64,000 bases of DNA from NCBI GenBank assembly GCA_026014725.1, contig JAOZHV010000029.1, positions 102,711 to 166,710 on the forward strand, read 5' to 3'. The notes under the pieces are model-generated. The model did not search any database. It had not been told where the DNA came from and saw only the letters and a program-made list of their open reading frames with translations. This document shows, piece by piece, positions 60,048-64,000 of the stretch. A program made the position numbers and the translations under genes. Source of the DNA: Candidatus Bathyarchaeota archaeon (GTDB lineage Archaea; Thermoproteota; Bathyarchaeia; Bathyarchaeales; Bathycorpusculaceae). Each line of letters opens with the position of its first letter. Within the stretch, counting starts at the first letter, position 1.

Positions 60048-61037
60048 TTAAGGTCGGTTATTATGTTCGATAGTTATGACTACATTTCCCTTCTTGTGTC
60101 CAGCTTCAACATACTGGTGAGCCGTGACAATTTGCTCCAAGGGATACGTTCTATCGATGACTGCTTTTAATTTGCCAGCTTCAATTAGACCGCCAAGTGT
60201 TGACAAATCATTTGGCTCCATGCCTGGGTTCCCCCAAGTTGAGAGAAAGACCCCGGTTTCTGTCAGCGACCCCTTTGCCTGTGAAATCGATATTTTGCCC
60301 ACTGCATCAAAAACCAAATCATACCTCTGACCATTTTTGGTAAAGTCTTCTTTGACGTAATCAATCACAATATCCGCCCCCAAAGACTTGACTAACTCCA
60401 AATTAGCGGTGCTGCATACGCCAGTAACTTGTGCCCCGTTATTTTTAGCAAGCTGAACGGCGAAGGTGCCAACGCTTCCCGAAGCGCCATACACAAGGAC
60501 CTTCTGTCCGTTCTTTACGTTTGCCTTCCTAAGAAAACCCAGCGCAGTCATACCGCCAATGGGAACAGCAGCAGCCTCCTCAAAAGTCAAATTTGCTGGT
60601 TTCTTTGCAACCTCTATAACTACTCTTCCCACCACATCTGTATCTGGAAGACAAATATACTCTGCATATCCCCCGCCAAAGCCAGTTGCAGCTAAAACCT
60701 CATCTCCAACCCTAAATCTGTCCACATTTTTACCAATTGACTCGACTACCCCAGAAACTTCCATCCCAAGGACTTTATTTTTTGGCCCTGTTAAACCTAA
60801 AGCGAACCGCATAGGGAGCCAAAACTTCGTTGGGACTTTGAATCCTCGCATACGTATGTCTCCCGCTGCAACAGTTGTAGCGTGAATTTTTATTAGTACT
60901 TCGTTGTCTTTTGGAACTGGTTTTTCCACATTTCTAAGGCTTAGAACTTCGGGTGGTCCATATTTCTCGTAAACGGCTACTTTCGTTTCTTTTTTACACT
61001 CCAGTTTTAGTTTTAATTGAATTATAAGCGTCAGCAA
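60048..61037 (-). CDS. MDR-family NAD(P)-dependent oxidoreductase 2
   Basis: 329 residues, paralog of the gene at 58505. VYGASGSVGTFAVQLAKNNGAQVTGV is the nucleotide motif. The family start (KVAVYEKYGPPEVL) lies at about residue 18, after an unlikely extension, so the real start may be nearer (ACG 60986 fits by position but is unproven). It overlaps the upstream membrane gene. Confidence 0.8.
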   Translation of the reverse strand: MLTLIIQLKLKLECKKETKVAVYEKYGPPEVLSLRNVEKPVPKDNEVLIKIHATTVAAGDIRMRGFKVPTKFWLPMRFALGLTGPKNKVLGMEVSGVVESIGKNVDRFRVGDEVLAATGFGGGYAEYICLPDTDVVGRVVIEVAKKPANLTFEEAAAVPIGGMTALGFLRKANVKNGQKVLVYGASGSVGTFAVQLAKNNGAQVTGVCSTANLELVKSLGADIVIDYVKEDFTKNGQRYDLVFDAVGKISISQAKGSLTETGVFLSTWGNPGMEPNDLSTLGGLIEAGKLKAVIDRTYPLEQIVTAHQYVEAGHKKGNVVITIEHNNRP

Positions 61038-61398
61038 TCATGAACATTGACGCCATAAGGAAAACCGTGGCATCTACCGTTATCGTTCCGTCTGGGAGCT
61101 GAGTGTTTCCGCTTGCAATAGTGGGCCACATAAAGAAAAACGCAAAATGAACTATTGCAACACCATAAAGGATCCAGCTTGTGAACCTTAAACCAGGAAT
61201 TCCAGTTGCGTTAGACTGTTTTCTAATGCTTTTGCCAGCAGAGTTAGCAAGCGGAATGGCTGCCAAGAAAAGGAATATTTTAGAGAAACATGCGGCGGGA
61301 TAAAGCAGTGTATTTCCGTTATGATTCGCGTCGGCTACGATGCCTAAAAAGTAAGCAACAACTGCAAACGCTACACTTAATACCAGTTTTATGTTCAT
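60994..61398 (-). CDS. Membrane protein of the operon, unknown
   Basis: About 134 residues from ATG 61398 (MNIKLVLSVAFAVVAYFLG), which overlaps the previous stop. Four hydrophobic segments, e.g. FTSWILYGVAIVHFAFFFMWP. No family recognised. Same strand as the membrane genes at 61395-63044. The frame open upstream of 61398 is out of phase with the neighbour and not coding. Confidence 0.6.
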   Translation of the reverse strand: MNIKLVLSVAFAVVAYFLGIVADANHNGNTLLYPAACFSKIFLFLAAIPLANSAGKSIRKQSNATGIPGLRFTSWILYGVAIVHFAFFFMWPTIASGNTQLPDGTITVDATVFLMASMFMIADAYNSIKTKTGV

Positions 61399-61859
61399 TG
61401 TTGCACATCCGATGGTTTCTTTGGGAAGAACATCCTGTAGGGCAGAAGAAGCCCAATCATCGTTATGGTTGTAATTGGGATAAACTGAAGTACTTGGTTG
61501 ATGTCGCCAATGAAGACAACGCTGAAAATTGCATCGCTTACCAGAAGGATAGGAGCTAGTAACATCATGTACCAAGCCCATTTTTCTCCCCTACGATAAC
61601 CCGTCAGAGTTATAGCTAATATGAACAGTGACCAACTTATCTTGAGCAGCCCCATTTGCCCATAGACGAAGATGACAAAGTTAGACGCCTCAGGGCTCGA
61701 AGCCTTAAGGTCACTCCAAGGCAGATTCGTGACAGCTTGGGCATCCGCCTCAAATATTCCTTCGGGCTGGAATACAGCAACGATTCCAACAACCAACCAT
61801 AGCATCCCAACAGCTAGTAATATCACCCATGCATATCTTTCATATACTCTTCCCCTCAT
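61395..61859 (-). CDS. Membrane protein of the operon, unknown
   Basis: 154 residues with four hydrophobic segments (VILLAVGMLWLVVGIVAVF, MGLLKISWSLFILAITLTGY). Its stop and start overlap both neighbours by four bases, so the genes are translated together. No family recognised. Confidence 0.6.
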   Translation of the reverse strand: MRGRVYERYAWVILLAVGMLWLVVGIVAVFQPEGIFEADAQAVTNLPWSDLKASSPEASNFVIFVYGQMGLLKISWSLFILAITLTGYRRGEKWAWYMMLLAPILLVSDAIFSVVFIGDINQVLQFIPITTITMIGLLLPYRMFFPKKPSDVQQ

Positions 61860-62347
61860 GTCACAACACCAATTCTTGTTCTGACATTTTCAGCTGATCC
61901 GAACAGTTTTTTGTATAGATAACCAACAACTATTCCAAAAACGAGAAACCTTGGCACGTTAAGCAGTACTCCAACGAGGAAGTAATACGAGGCGTCGCTT
62001 GTTCTTAATGCTGCGGGAACCTCGATTACGAGTAGCAGAATTACAAGTGCGATGAAGCTAAGGATTAACGATTTCAAGATCGGATTCTTTGTTGGAATCT
62101 TGCAGTAAAATCGGACCAAGATATAGCTGATGATGCCTGCCATAATCAAGCCAATGATAAGTCCACCAATCCAGACTAATTGGATGCTGGCAATTGACTC
62201 TGCAACTCTGTAATCGGCAGCGGTGGGAGTTAAAGAAATTGCGAGGGTGGCTGCCCAGAAGGCTAAGCCGCCCGCGAGAGCTAATGTTAGCGTCTTCCTG
62301 TAAATCCCAGATGACATTTGGCGCTTCCCTTCAGTGGGGGTTGTCAT
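61856..62347 (-). CDS. Membrane protein of the operon, unknown
   Basis: 163 residues with about five hydrophobic segments (LALAGGLAFWAATLAISL, WIGGLIIGLIMAGIISYIL). The start lies two bases before the end of the DUF4386 gene on this strand, and the stop overlaps the next. No family recognised. Confidence 0.6.
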   Translation of the reverse strand: MTTPTEGKRQMSSGIYRKTLTLALAGGLAFWAATLAISLTPTAADYRVAESIASIQLVWIGGLIIGLIMAGIISYILVRFYCKIPTKNPILKSLILSFIALVILLLVIEVPAALRTSDASYYFLVGVLLNVPRFLVFGIVVGYLYKKLFGSAENVRTRIGVVT

Positions 62348-62348
62348 C

Positions 62349-63044
62349 TTATTTCTGTTCCTTGACAGCCATAATCAAAAGCCATGCTGTGAGAGCAATT
62401 TCGGCAATGAAGCTGATTGCATTTCCTGGATACCGTAATATTTCATAGTTGGGGAGAAGGAAACCCTGTAAAAACCAACTCATATTACCGAAGAAATCGA
62501 GGATTATCAGTAAGCCTAACCATTTAGGAAGGAAGCGCGATTTGTAAACTAAGTAGCCAAGGGGAAGTAGCCAAGCGCTAAAAAATATCTGTGTGAGTAG
62601 AAAACCATTTGTGTATAAATCGAGAGAGGACATTGCCAGGGCTTGCAGTTGACCTGTTTGAAATACGCTTAAGTAGTTAGCGCCGCTCAAAAACTGAAGG
62701 GCTGCAAATAGATTTAGCGCATTAAGGCACTCTATGGCAACGCCGCCCAAGTTTAATAACAAGAACAGCAAAGCTAGGTTTTTGTTAACAGGTTTTAACA
62801 ACACATAAAGCGCCCATGCTGCTAAAACGAAAAAAGTTGCTGAGACTAATTCGGTTATAAAACCAACTCGGAATAACCCCTGAGAAGAAAGTATATTGTT
62901 GGCTGTTGCTGCTGCATCTCCGGATACAATAATATTATCGCGGATATATGTGGCTAAGACAGTAGTTAAAATAAAAATGAGATAAAAAAGCCCCGCCATT
63001 CTTGCGGTCTTACGCGGCGATAAATCCGCAACTTGATTTGTCAT
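62349..63044 (-). CDS. DUF4386-type membrane protein
   Basis: 231 residues, seven hydrophobic segments. Start SPRKTARMAGLFYLIFILTTVLATYI and later NGFLLTQIFFSAWLLPLGYLVYKSRFLPKWLG match the DUF4386 family. Function unknown. First gene of a run of membrane genes followed by an oxidoreductase. Confidence 0.75.
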   Translation of the reverse strand: MTNQVADLSPRKTARMAGLFYLIFILTTVLATYIRDNIIVSGDAAATANNILSSQGLFRVGFITELVSATFFVLAAWALYVLLKPVNKNLALLFLLLNLGGVAIECLNALNLFAALQFLSGANYLSVFQTGQLQALAMSSLDLYTNGFLLTQIFFSAWLLPLGYLVYKSRFLPKWLGLLIILDFFGNMSWFLQGFLLPNYEILRYPGNAISFIAEIALTAWLLIMAVKEQK

Positions 63045-63256
63045 CTCTTTTTCCCCAAAAGTATTTACCGTCTGTTAGTTGCTTCAATACGCATATAAGC
63101 TTATGTATCAAATCAAACACCAGTAAACCTAGTGTCAGAGCATGTGTGTAAATTCGAAGTGTCAGTTAATTTAACGCAAAATGTTACATTATCCTGTTTT
63201 TGATATTATCGTGTTTAGGCTCTCAAGCCATTAATGTTCAGTCTGAGGATTGTTTC
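63045..63256. other. Divergent intergenic region, possible provirus edge
   Basis: 212 bp between the chromosomal membrane operon and the prohead protease-like gene. AT-rich. No direct repeat with an identifiable partner in the window and no tRNA here. If an attachment site exists, it is not recognised. Confidence 0.3.
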
Positions 63257-64000
63257 TTGGCGACTATGATGTTACAGGTTAGCTCTGACTGTAAAGATTG
63301 TAAGCGTGTGAGGGAGCATGTAGCTTCACTCTTGCCTTTCAAGATTCTTGAGGCTATGACAGATAAGCCCTTGCGCATTCGCGGCGTAGCCATGTGCTCG
63401 GGCATGAGCCGCAATCTCAACATCTACACTTCTGAGGAGTTGCAGGCCTTCACTAGCAAATTGGCTAGCGCTCCTGTCTACATTGAGCACGTTGCTGTGC
63501 CCAACGCTGTCGGCAAAGTAACTAAGACCGATTGGGATGGGCATAACCTGTGGTATGAGGCGGAAATTTATGATGACGAGACGGCTGAGAAAATCCGCAA
63601 AGGTCTAATCCAGCACGTCAGCGTCGGCGCAGACTACGAAGCCGTCGATGTCGTGGACGGCAAAGTGCCGCATGGTTTGCATAATGCTGAGTTGAGCCTT
63701 GTGGCTGTGCCAGGTATTCCCGAGACCAACGTGCAAGTTTTGGAATCACTAAGGAAAGCGGGCGTGCAAGAGGCAGAGTGGGACACTGAGTACATCAACA
63801 ACCTGCCCGACGACTGCTTTGCGTATATTGAGGCGGGCGGGCAAAAAGACGACCAAGGCAAAACTACACCCAGAAGCCTAAGGCACCTGCCATACAAGAA
63901 TGCTCAAGGCAACCTGGACGCTGACCATGTTCGAAACGCTTTGGCACGACTGGATCAGACGGAAATTTCTGCTGAGGCGAAAACTCAAGCGCTCAAGAAG
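63257..64000 (+). CDS. Caudoviral prohead protease-like protein, incomplete at window end
   Basis: Open to the window end, at least 248 codons. The N-terminal domain is like viral maturation proteases: IRGVAMCSGMSRNLNIYTSEEL, catalytic His in VYIEHVAVPNAVGKV, and Ser in IQHVSVGADYE, with ELSLVAVPGIPET. The second part (FAYIEAGGQKDDQGKTTPRSLRHLPYK, ADHVRNALARL) is like a C-terminal domain seen with these proteases (DUF6582-like). GAGGAT before TTG 63257 fits a start, with ATG 63266/63269 as alternatives. It would trim capsid precursors. Left neighbours are not viral. Confidence 0.7.
   Translation, partial: MATMMLQVSSDCKDCKRVREHVASLLPFKILEAMTDKPLRIRGVAMCSGMSRNLNIYTSEELQAFTSKLASAPVYIEHVAVPNAVGKVTKTDWDGHNLWYEAEIYDDETAEKIRKGLIQHVSVGADYEAVDVVDGKVPHGLHNAELSLVAVPGIPETNVQVLESLRKAGVQEAEWDTEYINNLPDDCFAYIEAGGQKDDQGKTTPRSLRHLPYKNAQGNLDADHVRNALARLDQTEISAEAKTQALKK

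Overview
The window looks like a piece of a TACK archaeal chromosome, most plausibly a Bathyarchaeia-type genome. The support is: an ESCRT-III/CdvB division gene, archaeal ATP-dependent DNA ligase, RadA, aIF1A, an eL22-like ribosomal protein, an NFACT (RqcH) protein, an HdrA fused to an MvhD-like domain, many secreted proteins with a C-terminal membrane anchor, TATA-type promoters, leaderless starts, and frequent TTG/GTG starts. Lineage is inferred from gene content only.

Layout. 0-7 kb: partial coiled-coil gene, zinc/manganese-type ABC importer (ATPase plus permease, no binding protein seen), NUDIX hydrolase, Ca2+-type P-ATPase, and a membrane protein with zinc ribbons. 7 kb: divergent tRNA-Arg(TCG) and tRNA-Ile(GAT), with a second copy of the tRNA-Ile 3' end 180 bp downstream. 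7-17 kb: BrkB-like membrane protein, MscL-like channel, two ribbon-helix-helix-type genes around a palindromic promoter, cupredoxin, thioredoxin, DNA ligase, flavodoxin, nitroreductase, MFS transporter and a TrmB-type regulator. 17-24.7 kb: large secreted beta-propeller protein, a structured-RNA candidate, matrixin-like protease, a winged-helix membrane regulator broken by an in-frame TAG, eL22, and a palindrome-rich intergenic region. 24.7-37 kb: HdrA-MvhD plus a six-cluster polyferredoxin, RqcH, an EMC6-like protein, RadA, UDG, small enzymes and a CysRS-like protein that has lost zinc ligands. 37-41 kb: a tail-fibre-like protein with two small partners and a DUF4097-like protein. 41-52 kb: CdvB, a winged-helix membrane regulator with a secreted beta-propeller target, an ABC exporter with a divergent regulator, and an MgtA-type ATPase with a C-terminal winged helix. 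52-58.5 kb: aIF1A surrounded by very small cysteine-rich ORFs and accessory-type regulators. 58.5-63 kb: two MDR oxidoreductases and an operon of membrane proteins. 63.25 kb to the end: a caudoviral prohead-protease-like gene, so a provirus appears to begin at the right edge.

The most interesting signal is a probable small regulon. Four promoters (upstream of the genes at 20188-22137, 23966-24142, 43375-43842 and 43917-45917) carry a GGACAG-n-CTGTTC-like palindrome exactly 11 bp before the TATA-like element. Two of them sit in the same arrangement: a winged-helix membrane regulator, then the palindrome promoter, then a secreted protein. One regulator copy is intact; the other carries a nonsense codon. 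Other signals are three genes whose only well-placed start codon appears to be ATT, a set of very short Cys-rich proteins in this strain's intergenic regions, and several families of inverted repeats.
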